From Nocardioides perillae (GTDB taxonomy: Bacteria > Actinomycetota > Actinomycetes > Propionibacteriales > Nocardioidaceae): a stretch of 64,000 nt of DNA. Under the pieces are notes generated by a model. It saw only the letters and a program-made list of their open reading frames with translations, searched no databases and was not told the origin of the DNA. Below, one piece after another: positions 56,314-64,000 of the stretch (position 1 is its first letter; every line of letters begins with the position of its first letter). Both the position numbers and the translations under genes were made by a program. Location of the stretch: NCBI RefSeq assembly GCF_013409425.1, contig NZ_JACCAC010000001.1:558001-622000 (forward strand), written 5' to 3'.

Positions 56314-59151
56314 GTGAGCTTCGTCCCCGTCACCGGCCCGGCGACCTTCCGGGCCGGCGAGCTGCCGCGCGACGGGGTGGTCGCCTTCAGTGCCGGCGAG
56401 GGTGCCGACGGCGGCGGGCGCCGGGTGGAGCTGCCGGTGCGGGCCGCGCTCCCGGTCCTGACCAAGGCGCACGCGCGCGACGACGTGCACCCCAGCGTGG
56501 CCCTGCTGTCCGGCGCGGCGCTGCTCGGGCTGCGCCTCGTGGCGGCCGGCCGGCTCGAGCCCGCCGAGCACCCGTCCCCCGGTGGGCCGCCGGCTCGCGG
56601 CTGGCGGGTCGCCGACCTGGACGACGCCGACGACGACCGGGTGCGCCAGCTCGCGCTCGCGCGCTCCCACGGCGGGCTCGACGCGGCGGCGGCCGAGGGC
56701 GTCGTCCGCCGGTTCCTCGACGCCGTGGCCGACGCGGTCCCCCGCGCCGCACCCGGCGGTGTGCTCGCGCCCGCCCGCCAGACTGCCCACCCGGCCACCC
56801 GACGGACCAGCGCGGACGCCCCTCGTCGACCGGGCCAGGCACCCACCGGGCCGTCGCCCCGGCCCGACTTCACCGAGCGGCTGCGTCGCCGCATCCGCGC
56901 GGCCGGGTCACCCGCCCGCACCGACCTTCCCCACCTCGTCACCGTGTCGCTGCGCGTCGAGGCCGACGAGGAGGAGCTGGTCGCGGGGGCCGTGCGCCTC
57001 GTGCTGCAGGTGCACGACGAGCGCAACCCCGTCCACGTCGCCGACGCGGCACTGCTGTGGACCGAGGAGCCCGACCCGCTCACCGGCGTCCCCCCGCACG
57101 GCTTCGGCGACCGCGCCCGCACCCACGCGCTGATCGCGCTGCGCGCCGCGGCCGACGCCTGGCCGGTCCTCGACCGCCTGCTCGAGCTGCGCGTGCCCGA
57201 CCAGCTCACGCTCGACGGCGAGGAGATCGCCGACCTGCTCGAGACCGGTGTCGGAGCGCTGCGCGAGCGGGGGGTCGACGTGCTCTGGCCGCGCTCGCTC
57301 GGGCGCGACCTCACGTCGTCGACGGTCCTCGACCTCGCGCCGGGCGACGGCACCCTGCGGCGCAGACGAGCCGGCGAGGTGCCCGAGCGCGAGGAGCCGC
57401 TGGTCGACGGCCTCTTCGGCACCGAGCAGCTCTTCGCCTTCCGCTGGCAGGTGGCGCTGCACGGCGAGACGCTCACCGAGGAGGAGATGGACCGGCTCGC
57501 CGCCGCGACCGCGCCGATGCTCAAGCTGCGCGGACAGTGGGTCGTCGTCGACCCCGCGACGGCCCGCCGCGCCCGCAAGCGCCTGGTGCGCACGGTGAAG
57601 CCGGCCCAGGCGCTGGCGGCGACCCTCACCGGCGTCGTCGAGGTGGAGGCTACCGAGCACCAGGTCGTCGTCGGCGCCACCCTGGAGCGGATGCGGGCGC
57701 GCCTGGTCGGGGCTCGCGAGCGGCCGCCGGTGCCGACCCCGGCGGGGCTGCGTGCGACCCTCCGCGGCTACCAGCAGCAGGGCCTCACCTGGCTGGCCGA
57801 GCTGACCTCGCTCGGCCTCGGCGCCTGCCTCGCCGACGACATGGGCCTGGGCAAGACGGTGCAGCTCGTCGCCCTCCACCTGCACCGCCAGGAGCAGGGC
57901 GCCACCGGGCCGCTGCTCGTCGTCTGCCCGACGTCGCTGCTCGGCACGTGGGAGTCCGAGCTGCGCCGCTTCGCGCCCGGCGTGCCCGTGCGCCGCTTCC
58001 ACGGCGCGAGTCGTGACCTCGACGGTCTCGGGCGCGGCGAGGCCGTGCTCACGACGTACGGCACGATGCGGCGCGACGCCGCCGCCCTCGCCGGCGTCGC
58101 CTGGGACCTCGTGGTCGCCGACGAGGCCCAGCACGTCAAGAACCCCGCCTCGTCGACCGCCCGGGCGCTGCGCACCATCGACAGCCGGGCGCGGGTGGCG
58201 CTGACCGGCACCCCCGTCGAGAACGACCTCACCGAGCTGTGGGCCATCCTCGACTGGGCCACCCCGGGGCTGCTCGGCAGTCGCGCGGCCTTCCGCAAGC
58301 GGTGGGCCGCGCCCATCGAGTCGGGGCTCGTGCCGAGCACGGCGCGGCAGTTCGCCGACCTGGTCGAACCGTTCCTGCTGCGCCGACGCAAGTCCGACCC
58401 CGGCATCGCGCCCGAGCTGCCCGCGAAGACCGAGACCGACCACCTGCTGGGGCTCACGCGCGAGCAGACCGTGCTCTACGAGGGGCTGGTGCGCGACTCG
58501 ATGGAGCGCATCGAGCGCGCCGACGAGACCGTGCGTCGTGGCCTGGTGCTCGCGCTGCTGACGGGGCTCAAGCAGATCTGCAACCACCCGGCGCAGTTCC
58601 TGCGCCAGACCGACCCGCGACTGGCGGGCCGCTCCGAGAAGCTCGACCTGCTCGACGAGCTCCTCGGCACCGTGCTCGTCGAGGACGGCGCCGTGCTCGT
58701 CTTCACCCAGTACGTCGCGATGGCGCGGCTGGTCGAGACCCACCTGGCCCGCACGGGCGTGCCGCACCAGCTGCTCCACGGCAGCACGCCGGTGCGCGAG
58801 CGCGAGGCGATGGTCGCCCGCTTCCAGGCCGGCGAGGTGCCGGTGTTCCTGCTCTCCCTCAAGGCGGGCGGCACCGGCCTCACGCTCACCCGCGCCGACC
58901 ACGTCGTCCACCTCGACCGCTGGTGGAACCCCGCCGTGGAGGACCAGGCGACCGACCGCGCCCACCGCATCGGGCAGACCCGGCCGGTGCAGGTGCACCG
59001 CATGGTCACCCAGGGCACGATCGAGGAGCGGGTCGCCGAGCTGCTCACCCGCAAGCGAGCGCTGGCCGACGCGGTGCTCTCGCGGGGTGACGGTGCGCTG
59101 ACCGAGCTGTCCGACGCCGAGCTGCGCGACCTCGTGTCGCTGCGCCGGTGA
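56314..59151 (+). CDS. SNF2/HelZ-like DEAD-box ATPase
   Basis: A 945-residue SWI2/SNF2 protein. The N-terminal ~480 residues are the bacterial SNF2-associated region (DDDRVRQLALARSHGGLDA). The ATPase core then starts: motif I DDMGLGKTVQLVALHL (near 508), motif II VADEAQHVKNP (near 603), motif III LTGTPVENDLTELW, and motif VI ATDRAHRIGQTRPVQVHRM. It is a DNA translocase/remodeller probably acting in repair or transcription. A SWIM-domain gene follows on the same strand, a common actinobacterial pairing that suggests a shared complex. The GTG at 56314 was chosen over 56284. Confidence 0.92.
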   Translation: MSFVPVTGPATFRAGELPRDGVVAFSAGEGADGGGRRVELPVRAALPVLTKAHARDDVHPSVALLSGAALLGLRLVAAGRLEPAEHPSPGGPPARGWRVADLDDADDDRVRQLALARSHGGLDAAAAEGVVRRFLDAVADAVPRAAPGGVLAPARQTAHPATRRTSADAPRRPGQAPTGPSPRPDFTERLRRRIRAAGSPARTDLPHLVTVSLRVEADEEELVAGAVRLVLQVHDERNPVHVADAALLWTEEPDPLTGVPPHGFGDRARTHALIALRAAADAWPVLDRLLELRVPDQLTLDGEEIADLLETGVGALRERGVDVLWPRSLGRDLTSSTVLDLAPGDGTLRRRRAGEVPEREEPLVDGLFGTEQLFAFRWQVALHGETLTEEEMDRLAAATAPMLKLRGQWVVVDPATARRARKRLVRTVKPAQALAATLTGVVEVEATEHQVVVGATLERMRARLVGARERPPVPTPAGLRATLRGYQQQGLTWLAELTSLGLGACLADDMGLGKTVQLVALHLHRQEQGATGPLLVVCPTSLLGTWESELRRFAPGVPVRRFHGASRDLDGLGRGEAVLTTYGTMRRDAAALAGVAWDLVVADEAQHVKNPASSTARALRTIDSRARVALTGTPVENDLTELWAILDWATPGLLGSRAAFRKRWAAPIESGLVPSTARQFADLVEPFLLRRRKSDPGIAPELPAKTETDHLLGLTREQTVLYEGLVRDSMERIERADETVRRGLVLALLTGLKQICNHPAQFLRQTDPRLAGRSEKLDLLDELLGTVLVEDGAVLVFTQYVAMARLVETHLARTGVPHQLLHGSTPVREREAMVARFQAGEVPVFLLSLKAGGTGLTLTRADHVVHLDRWWNPAVEDQATDRAHRIGQTRPVQVHRMVTQGTIEERVAELLTRKRALADAVLSRGDGALTELSDAELRDLVSLRR

Positions 59152-59170
59152 CCGGGCCGGGTGGCGGTGG

Positions 59171-59236
59171 ACCCGTCGCGGACCCGTCGTGCACCCGCCG
59201 CGCACCCGTCGTGAGCGCGTCGTGAGCGCGTCGTGA
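59171..59236 (+). repeat. Six tandem 11-bp repeats across the SWIM gene start
   Basis: Units ACCCGTCGCGG, ACCCGTCGTGC, ACCCGCCGCGC, ACCCGTCGTGA, GCGCGTCGTGA and GCGCGTCGTGA follow without gaps. The last three each contain a GTG, in three different frames; only the final one (59233) is in frame with the gene. Confidence 0.85.
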
Positions 59237-59964
59237 GCACGGTCTCGCACCCGCGGCTCGAGCCTCGGCGGGGTGCGACCGTGCGCTCGTGGTGGGGCAA
59301 GGCGTGGCAGCGGGCCGTCGAGGAGGCCGCCTACGCCGAGGCCGACCTGCGGCGCGGGCGCGCCCACGCCCGTGCCGGCGAGGTGGGCTCGGTGACCGTG
59401 GGGGCGGGCACGTTCCTCGCGGCGGTGCTCCACGGCGACGACGCGTGGGCGGTGTCGGGGGCGGTGCCCGTGCTCGACGAGACCGCCCGCGCCGCCCTGG
59501 TCGAGGTGGTGCGTGCCGAGTCCGGGCGGGTCCCGGCGCTGCTCGGCGGCGAGCTCCCGATCGACCTGGTCGAGCAGGCGGAGGAGGCGGGTGTCGAGCT
59601 GCTGCCCTACGGCGGGGAGCTCACGACCACGTGCACCTGCGACGGCTGGCCGGACCCGTGCCGGCACGCGCTCGCGGTGCTCACGGTGCTCGGCTGGCTG
59701 CTCGACGTCGACCCGCTCGTGCTGCTCGCGCTGCGCGGCCTGCCGCGCGACGAGCTGCTCGTCGCGGTGCACGCCGCGGGCCGTGGGGTGGCTCCGGGGG
59801 CCGACGACCGGGCCGACGACGGGTGGGACGCCGGCGGGGTCGGCGGGGTCGGCGCCGAGCCTGACGGGGACGCCGACGTCGAGGTGGCGCTCGACGCGGC
59901 GTTGCGGGCGGCCCGCGTCCTCGCGGTGCTCGACGAGGGCGGCGACCCGACCCACCTGCTCTGA
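59233..59964 (+). CDS. SWIM zinc-finger protein, partner of the SNF2 ATPase
   Basis: A 243-residue protein. The N-terminal part starts PRRGATVRSWWGKAWQRAVEE, typical of SWIM proteins linked to SNF2 helicases. The SWIM zinc finger is TTCTCDGWPDPCRHALAVL (C-x-C and C-x-H, near 134-150). The C-terminal tail is a Gly/Asp/Ala-rich segment. SWIM domains bind DNA or proteins, and this family is thought to work with the neighbouring SNF2 ATPase. The GTG at 59233 lies in the last unit of an 11-bp tandem repeat. A strong hairpin follows the stop. Confidence 0.85.
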   Translation: MSTVSHPRLEPRRGATVRSWWGKAWQRAVEEAAYAEADLRRGRAHARAGEVGSVTVGAGTFLAAVLHGDDAWAVSGAVPVLDETARAALVEVVRAESGRVPALLGGELPIDLVEQAEEAGVELLPYGGELTTTCTCDGWPDPCRHALAVLTVLGWLLDVDPLVLLALRGLPRDELLVAVHAAGRGVAPGADDRADDGWDAGGVGGVGAEPDGDADVEVALDAALRAARVLAVLDEGGDPTHLL

Positions 59965-59965
59965 C

Positions 59966-60013
59966 CCGGCGCCCCGGTGAGCCGCCGCGGCCGCGGATTG
60001 CCCGGGGCGCCGG
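59966..60013 (+). terminator. Hairpin after the SWIM gene
   Basis: CCGGCGCCCCGG (59966-59977) and CCGGGGCGCCGG (60002-60013) form a perfect 12-bp stem around a 24-base loop. It is the probable end of the SNF2-SWIM transcript. Confidence 0.7.
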
Positions 60014-60118
60014 CGTGCGGCGTACGATCTGCGGGGCAGAGGGTTCCTCGCGCGGCCGTGGAGGTGGGACGGCGCGCACGGCTCCGCCCTACCCGGGCAC
60101 CGACCCTCGAGGACCCCC

Positions 60119-61462
60119 GTGTCACCGCTCGCCTCCTACCGCCGGCTGCTGCGCGTCGCCGGCCCGCTCTACGTCGTCGTCGCCTTCGTCGGACGGTTGC
60201 CCGCCGCGATGTCGCAGCTGGGCACGCTGCTGCTGGTCTCGCAGGCCACCGGCTCCTACGCCGCGGGCGGTCTCGCCGCCGGCACCCTCGCCGTCGCCAA
60301 CGCCGTCGGCTCCCCGCTCGCGGGTGCGATGGCCGACCGCGTCGGGCAGCGCCGCGTCGTGACGGCCCAGGCGCTCGGTGGCGGGCTGGCGCTGCTCGCC
60401 CTCGTCGCAGCGACCCGGGCCGACGCCGACACCCCGGTGCTGGTCCTGGCGGCCGGGGTGGCCGGGCTGCTCGTGCCGCAGGTCGGCCCGCTCGCCCGGG
60501 TGCGCTGGCGCCCCATGGTGCACGGCGAGGGCGCGCTGCGGCCGCGGCTGGTCGAGGCGGCCTTCTCCTACGAGGGAGCGGCCGACGAGGCGTCCTACGT
60601 GCTCGGGCCCGCGCTCATCGGCGTCGTCGTCTCCCTGCTCGACCCGGGCGCGGCGGTCGCGACGGCCGCGGGGCTGCTGCTGGTCTTCGGCACGTGGTTC
60701 GCGCTGCACCCGACGGCGACGCTGGTCGACCCCGACCGCCACCTGCTGCCCGGCGGCCGGCTGCTGGTGCCGGCCTTCGCGGTGCTGCTCGGCGCCCAGC
60801 TGCTCGTCGGCGTCCTCTTCGGATCGGTGCAGACCGGCACGAGCGTGCTGGCAGAGGCGGAGGGCCGCCTCGGCCTGGCCGGGCTGGTGCACGCCGTCCT
60901 GGGTGTCGGCTCCGTCTGCGCCGGGCTCGCGGTCGTGGCGCTGCCGGCCCGGTTCAGCCTGCCGCGGCGCGGTCTCGCCTTCGCCGCGGGCATGGCCGTG
61001 CTCGCGCTGCCGCTGCTGCTCGCCGACTCGCTCGCCGCGCTCGCGCTGGTCGTCCTGGTGCTCGGCACGGTCATCGCGCCCTACATGATCACCGTCTTCA
61101 CCGCGGGCGAGCGGGTCGCGCCGCCCGCCCGCGTCGGTGCCGCGATGACACTGCTGGCCGGCGCCACCGGCATCGGCTACGCCGTGGGGTCGAGCACCGC
61201 CGGTCGCCTCGCCGACGCCGTGGGGACCAGCGTCGCGGACGGCGGGCACACGGCTGCCTTCGCCGTCACCGTCGCCGCCGGGTGCGGTGCCCTCGTCCTG
61301 CTCGCGTGCGCGCAGCGGCTGCTGTCCTCCGCTCTCGCCGAGGGGTCACTCGCTGGGGACTCGGCGGCAGTCGGTGTGGTCGAGGGGTCACTCGCTGGGG
61401 ACGTCGAGCCCCGCAAGGCGGTCGAGGGGTCACTCGCTGGGGAGCGCCCGCCCAGCGCGTGA
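60119..61462 (+). CDS. MFS transporter with repeat-derived C-terminal tail
   Basis: A 447-residue carrier with about 12 helices. LYVVVAFVGRLPAAMSQLG is helix 1, and GAMADRVGQRRVVTAQ matches the motif A loop. Later segments (AGERVAPPARVGAAMTLLAGATG) resemble the short MFS family of actinobacteria with no known substrate. The last 45 residues repeat EGSLAGD three times and are encoded by a 22-bp palindrome-forming repeat that also continues after the stop. The GTG at 60119 begins shortly before helix 1. Confidence 0.88.
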   Translation: MSPLASYRRLLRVAGPLYVVVAFVGRLPAAMSQLGTLLLVSQATGSYAAGGLAAGTLAVANAVGSPLAGAMADRVGQRRVVTAQALGGGLALLALVAATRADADTPVLVLAAGVAGLLVPQVGPLARVRWRPMVHGEGALRPRLVEAAFSYEGAADEASYVLGPALIGVVVSLLDPGAAVATAAGLLLVFGTWFALHPTATLVDPDRHLLPGGRLLVPAFAVLLGAQLLVGVLFGSVQTGTSVLAEAEGRLGLAGLVHAVLGVGSVCAGLAVVALPARFSLPRRGLAFAAGMAVLALPLLLADSLAALALVVLVLGTVIAPYMITVFTAGERVAPPARVGAAMTLLAGATGIGYAVGSSTAGRLADAVGTSVADGGHTAAFAVTVAAGCGALVLLACAQRLLSSALAEGSLAGDSAAVGVVEGSLAGDVEPRKAVEGSLAGERPPSA

Positions 61463-61496
61463 CCCCTCGGCGGGTGGGCAGCGCGTGACCCCTCGG
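61339..61496 (+). repeat. Five copies of a ~20-bp repeat, three direct and two inverted
   Basis: CGAGGGGTCACTCGCTGGGG occurs at 61339, 61381 and 61423. The inverse form CAGCGCGTGACCCCTCGG occurs at 61453 and 61479. The first three lie in frame inside the MFS gene and encode EGSLAGD or EGSLAGE; the fourth spans its stop codon. Confidence 0.88.
61423..61469 (+). terminator. Hairpin formed by repeat copies three and four
   Basis: Copy three (61423-61441) pairs with copy four (61451-61469) at 18 of 19 positions around a 9-base loop. The stem includes the stop codon of the MFS gene, so this would terminate transcription between it and the convergent TetR gene. Confidence 0.65.
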
Positions 61497-61503
61497 TGGG
61501 GGG

Positions 61504-62070
61504 TCAGGGGGTGAGGACGGGCACCGCGAGGGCGCGCAGTGCCATGCCGGTGAGGACGCCGCGCATCTCCTCGTCGTCGAGGAGGCCCGAGTGCGGGGTG
61601 GAGTTGATCAGCCCGAAGGCGGCGTGCGCCGTCGCGCGGGCGCCGTCGAGGCCGAGCACCGGGTCGAGCGAGCGGACCTGGGCGGCCCACAGGTCGACGT
61701 ACGCCCGCTGCAGGCCGCGGACCCGCTCGCGGGCGTCGGGGGGCAGCGACTCCCAGTCGCGGTCCTGCACGACGATCAGCGCACGGTGCCGCAGCGCGAA
61801 GTCGACGTGCCAGTCGACGAGGCCGCGCAGTGCGGCCGCCGGGTCACCCCCGGCCACCGCGACCCGCTCCCGACCGACGGCGAGCAGCTCCTCCGAGATC
61901 GAGACGAGCATCTCCGCGAGCACGGCGTCCTTGCTCGGGAAGTGCTTGTAGAGCGCGGGTCCCGAGATGCCGCAGGCCGCGCCGAGGTCGGCCACGGAGA
62001 CCCCGTGGAAGCCCCGCGCGGCGAAGAGCTCCGCCGCGGTGCCGAGGATCTGCGCCCGCCTGCTCACCAC
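61504..62070 (-). CDS. TetR family regulator of the acyl-CoA carboxylase operon
   Basis: A 188-residue TetR protein. The helix-turn-helix is [23 protein letters not shown], and the ligand domain includes [21 protein letters not shown]. It is divergent from the carboxylase beta gene by 117 bp. Two palindromes lie in that gap, one beside each start. The same gene pair, with this style of TetR, accompanies branched-chain acyl-CoA (methylcrotonyl-CoA) carboxylases in many actinobacteria, so leucine or isoprenoid catabolites are likely effectors. Start is GTG 62070 or 62067. Confidence 0.9.
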   Translation of the reverse strand: MVSRRAQILGTAAELFAARGFHGVSVADLGAACGISGPALYKHFPSKDAVLAEMLVSISEELLAVGRERVAVAGGDPAAALRGLVDWHVDFALRHRALIVVQDRDWESLPPDARERVRGLQRAYVDLWAAQVRSLDPVLGLDGARATAHAAFGLINSTPHSGLLDDEEMRGVLTGMALRALAVPVLTP

Positions 62071-62073
62071 GGC

Positions 62074-62093
62074 AGGTTAGCGACCGTTCACCT
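62074..62093. promoter_or_regulatory. Palindromic site next to the TetR start (operator 1)
   Basis: AGGTTAGCGACCGTTCACCT, an imperfect palindrome (7 of 10 pairs) of the same consensus as operator 2. It touches the TetR start region, suggesting self-repression. Confidence 0.65.
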
Positions 62094-62160
62094 CGGGGGG
62101 GGGGCGGCGTCCACGGCGCGATCGCGCCGGACGAGGCCGGGGACCGCCGCTGGACGCCGC

Positions 62161-62180
62161 AGGTTAACGATCGCTAACCT
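62161..62180. promoter_or_regulatory. Palindromic operator 2 before the carboxylase
   Basis: AGGTTAACGATCGCTAACCT pairs at 9 of 10 positions. It lies 7 bases before the ATG of the carboxylase beta subunit, so the transcript must start very close to the coding region or be blocked in its leader. It is the likely binding site of the divergent TetR. Confidence 0.75.
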
Positions 62181-62187
62181 GGGACGC

Positions 62188-63777
62188 ATGAGCGAGCTCC
62201 GCGACCTCGTCGCCGACCTGCGCGCCCGGCTGGCCGTCGCCCGGCAGGGCGGGAGCGAGGCGGCGCGGGCCAAGCACACCGCGCGCGGCAAGCTGCTCGT
62301 GCGCGAGCGGGTCGACCGGCTGCTCGACCCCGGCAGCCCCTTCCTCGAGCTCAGCCCGCTCGCGGCGACGGGCATGTACGGCGCGCGCGACGGCGAGGAG
62401 GCCGTGCCCAGCGCCGGCATCGTGACGGGCATCGGCCGCGTGCACGGCCGCGAGGTGGTCGTCATCGCCAACGACGCCACGGTCAAGGGCGGCACCTACT
62501 ACCCGATCACCGTCAAGAAGCACCTGCGCGCCCAGCAGGTCGCGGCCGACAACCACCTGCCCTGCATCGCGCTGGTCGACTCCGGCGGCGCCTTCCTGCC
62601 GATGCAGGACGAGGTCTTCCCCGACCGCGAGCACTTCGGCCGGATCTTCTTCAACCAGGCCAACCTGTCGGCGCAGGGCGTGCCGCAGCTGGCCGCGGTC
62701 ATGGGCTCGTGCACCGCGGGCGGTGCCTACGTGCCGGCGATGAGCGACGAGACCGTCATCGTCAAGGAGCAGGGCACGATCTTCCTCGGCGGCCCGCCGC
62801 TGGTGAAGGCCGCGACCGGCGAGGTCGTCACCGCCGAGGAGCTCGGCGGCGGTGACGTGCACGCCCGCACCTCCGGCGTGGTCGACCACCTCGCCGAGGA
62901 CGACGCCCACGCGCTCGCGATCCTGCGGGGCATCGTCGAGACGCTGCCCGCGACCGGGGCACGGCCCTACGCCGCCGCGACGCCCGCCGAGCCGCCCGCG
63001 CCCGTCGAGGAGCCGCTCGAGGACCCCGAGACGCTCTACGACGTCGTGCCCGCCGACACCCGCACGCCCTACGACGTGCGCGAGGTCGTCCGGCGCCTGG
63101 TCGACGGCAGCCGCCTGCAGGAGTTCAAGCGGCTCTACGGCGAGACCCTGGTGTGCGGCTTCGCGCGCATCCACGGCCACCGCGTCGGCATCGTGGCCAA
63201 CAACGGCATCCTCTTCAGCGAGTCGGCGCTCAAGGGCGCGCACTTCGTCGAGCTGTGCAACCAGCGCGGCATCCCGCTGGTCTTCCTGCAGAACATCACC
63301 GGCTTCATGGTCGGCCGGGAGTACGAGAACCGCGGCATCGCCCGCGACGGCGCGAAGCTCGTCACCGCGGTGGCGTGCAGCGTCGTCCCGAAGTTCACCG
63401 TCGTCATCGGCGGTTCCTTCGGCGCCGGCAACTACGGCATGTGCGGGCGCGCCTACGACCCCCGCTTCCTGTGGATGTGGCCCAACGCGCGCATCTCGGT
63501 CATGGGCGGAGAGCAGGCCGCCTCGGTGCTCGCGACCGTCAAGCGCGACGGCCTCGAGGCGCGCGGCGAGCAGTGGAGCGCGGAGGCCGAGGAGGACTTC
63601 AAGGCCCCGATCCGCGAGCAGTACGAGCACCAGGGCTCGCCCTACTACTCCACCGCCCGGCTCTGGGACGACGGCGTCATCGACCCCGCCGACACCCGCC
63701 GCGTGCTCGGCCTGGGCCTCGCGTCCGCCGCCCACGCGCCCGTGCCCGCCCCCGCCTACGGCGTCTTCAGGATGTGA
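62188..63777 (+). CDS. Acyl-CoA carboxylase beta subunit (methylcrotonyl-CoA carboxylase-like)
   Basis: A 529-residue carboxyltransferase. The N-terminal half has [25 protein letters not shown] and the acyl-CoA site [15 protein letters not shown] with [17 protein letters not shown]. The biotin site in the C-terminal half is [22 protein letters not shown] with [16 protein letters not shown]. The [10 protein letters not shown] and FMVGREYE forms point to methylcrotonyl-CoA carboxylase (leucine degradation) rather than propionyl-CoA carboxylase. It transfers CO2 from carboxybiotin to the acyl-CoA. The alpha subunit starts 5 bp after its stop. Confidence 0.95.
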   Translation: MSELRDLVADLRARLAVARQGGSEAARAKHTARGKLLVRERVDRLLDPGSPFLELSPLAATGMYGARDGEEAVPSAGIVTGIGRVHGREVVVIANDATVKGGTYYPITVKKHLRAQQVAADNHLPCIALVDSGGAFLPMQDEVFPDREHFGRIFFNQANLSAQGVPQLAAVMGSCTAGGAYVPAMSDETVIVKEQGTIFLGGPPLVKAATGEVVTAEELGGGDVHARTSGVVDHLAEDDAHALAILRGIVETLPATGARPYAAATPAEPPAPVEEPLEDPETLYDVVPADTRTPYDVREVVRRLVDGSRLQEFKRLYGETLVCGFARIHGHRVGIVANNGILFSESALKGAHFVELCNQRGIPLVFLQNITGFMVGREYENRGIARDGAKLVTAVACSVVPKFTVVIGGSFGAGNYGMCGRAYDPRFLWMWPNARISVMGGEQAASVLATVKRDGLEARGEQWSAEAEEDFKAPIREQYEHQGSPYYSTARLWDDGVIDPADTRRVLGLGLASAAHAPVPAPAYGVFRM

Positions 63778-63782
63778 GCCAG

Positions 63783-64000
63783 ATGTTCGACACCGTCCTC
63801 ATCGCCAACCGCGGCGAGATCGCGGTCCGCGTCGCGCGCACCTGCGCGCGCCTCGGCATCCGCGCGGTGGCCGTCGCGACCGACCTCGACGCCGACGCCC
63901 CCCACGTGCGCGCCTGCGACGCGGTGGTCCGGGTGCCGTCCTACCTCGACGTCGACGCGGTCGTCGGCGCGGCGCGGGCCTCCAGGGCCCAGGCGGTCCA
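63783..64000 (+). CDS. Acyl-CoA carboxylase alpha subunit (biotin carboxylase), 5' part
   Basis: The first 72 residues, [20 protein letters not shown] onward, are the biotin carboxylase N-terminal domain; [20 protein letters not shown] and [10 protein letters not shown] follow the usual pattern. The gene runs off the window. It carboxylates biotin using ATP and bicarbonate and works with the beta subunit directly upstream. The ATG at 63783 lies 5 bp after the beta stop, so the two are co-translated under the same TetR control. Confidence 0.93.
   Translation, partial: MFDTVLIANRGEIAVRVARTCARLGIRAVAVATDLDADAPHVRACDAVVRVPSYLDVDAVVGAARASRAQAV

Noticed and set aside
59171..59236. CRISPR array
   Set aside because: The repeats are contiguous 11-bp units without spacers, and no cas-like gene is nearby.

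Overview
The window is very GC-rich DNA with frequent GTG starts, tightly packed operons with ATGA/GTGA overlaps, and gene families typical of Actinomycetia. Examples are an AlkB-rubredoxin fusion, MMPL transporters, a RecQ with a phosphoribosyltransferase tail, an SNF2/SWIM gene pair and an acyl-CoA carboxylase pair with a TetR regulator. It looks like a chromosome segment of a Nocardioides-like (Propionibacteriales) organism. That placement is an inference from gene content and composition, not a database result.

Layout. (1) 1-6214 looks like the end of an accessory island. It holds a hydrocarbon-oxidation operon: the 3' end of a CYP153-like P450, a ferredoxin reductase, a PlsC-type acyltransferase, a TetR regulator and a BtrH-like protein. 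After these come a gene remnant and a frameshifted PEP-utilizing enzyme. Codon third positions are visibly less GC-biased here than to the right. The stretch ends at a sequence identical in form to the 3' end of a tRNA-Leu, followed by a hairpin: a plausible attachment site. (2) 6475-12466 is a biosynthetic cluster: SDR epimerase, UbiA-like prenyltransferase, FAD reductase, type III polyketide synthase, ICMT-like methyltransferase and a second FAD enzyme. A phenolic-lipid, alkylpyrone or prenylated polyketide product is likely. (3) 12481-20296 holds a PLD-like secreted protein, a GMC alcohol oxidoreductase with an aldehyde dehydrogenase, a VOC protein, an SDR, a MOSC protein and a peptidase E. 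(4) 20368-23938 is a light-response module: a CarH/LitR-type B12-dependent MerR regulator behind six 11-bp-phased TGTCCA-like repeats, a TspO-like membrane protein and an FeS photolyase. (5) 24031-35980 carries an NSS transporter with its small subunit, two MMPL exporters with TetR and MarR regulators, SRPBCC proteins, a nitroreductase and a malic enzyme. (6) 36085-38515 is an alkane-degradation operon (AlkB-rubredoxin, 3Fe-4S ferredoxin, TetR) behind a striking doubled inverted-repeat operator. (7) 38563-53271 has a ferritin-like protein, an MFS exporter, an M15 peptidase lipoprotein, an HSL esterase, a PadR/ABC exporter operon, a quinone reductase, a glycosidase-like lipoprotein, an M13 peptidase and a PKD-domain protein. 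(8) 53386-64000 has RecQ-PRTase, glutathione peroxidase, SNF2 helicase with a SWIM protein, an MFS transporter, and a TetR gene divergent from acyl-CoA carboxylase beta and alpha subunits; the alpha subunit runs off the end.

How the genes connect. Two terminal alkane hydroxylase systems (CYP153 and AlkB) have related TetR regulators. The GMC/ALDH pair could take the resulting alcohols to fatty acids. The window is also rich in palindromic intergenic DNA: a degenerate ~62-bp repeat family with CAATTG-containing ends, a GGCGTACGCC motif found at the 3' sides of genes, a tandem 73-bp repeat pair, and repeats that have been captured as C-terminal tails of two proteins. No rRNA genes, CRISPR arrays or complete insertion sequences were seen.
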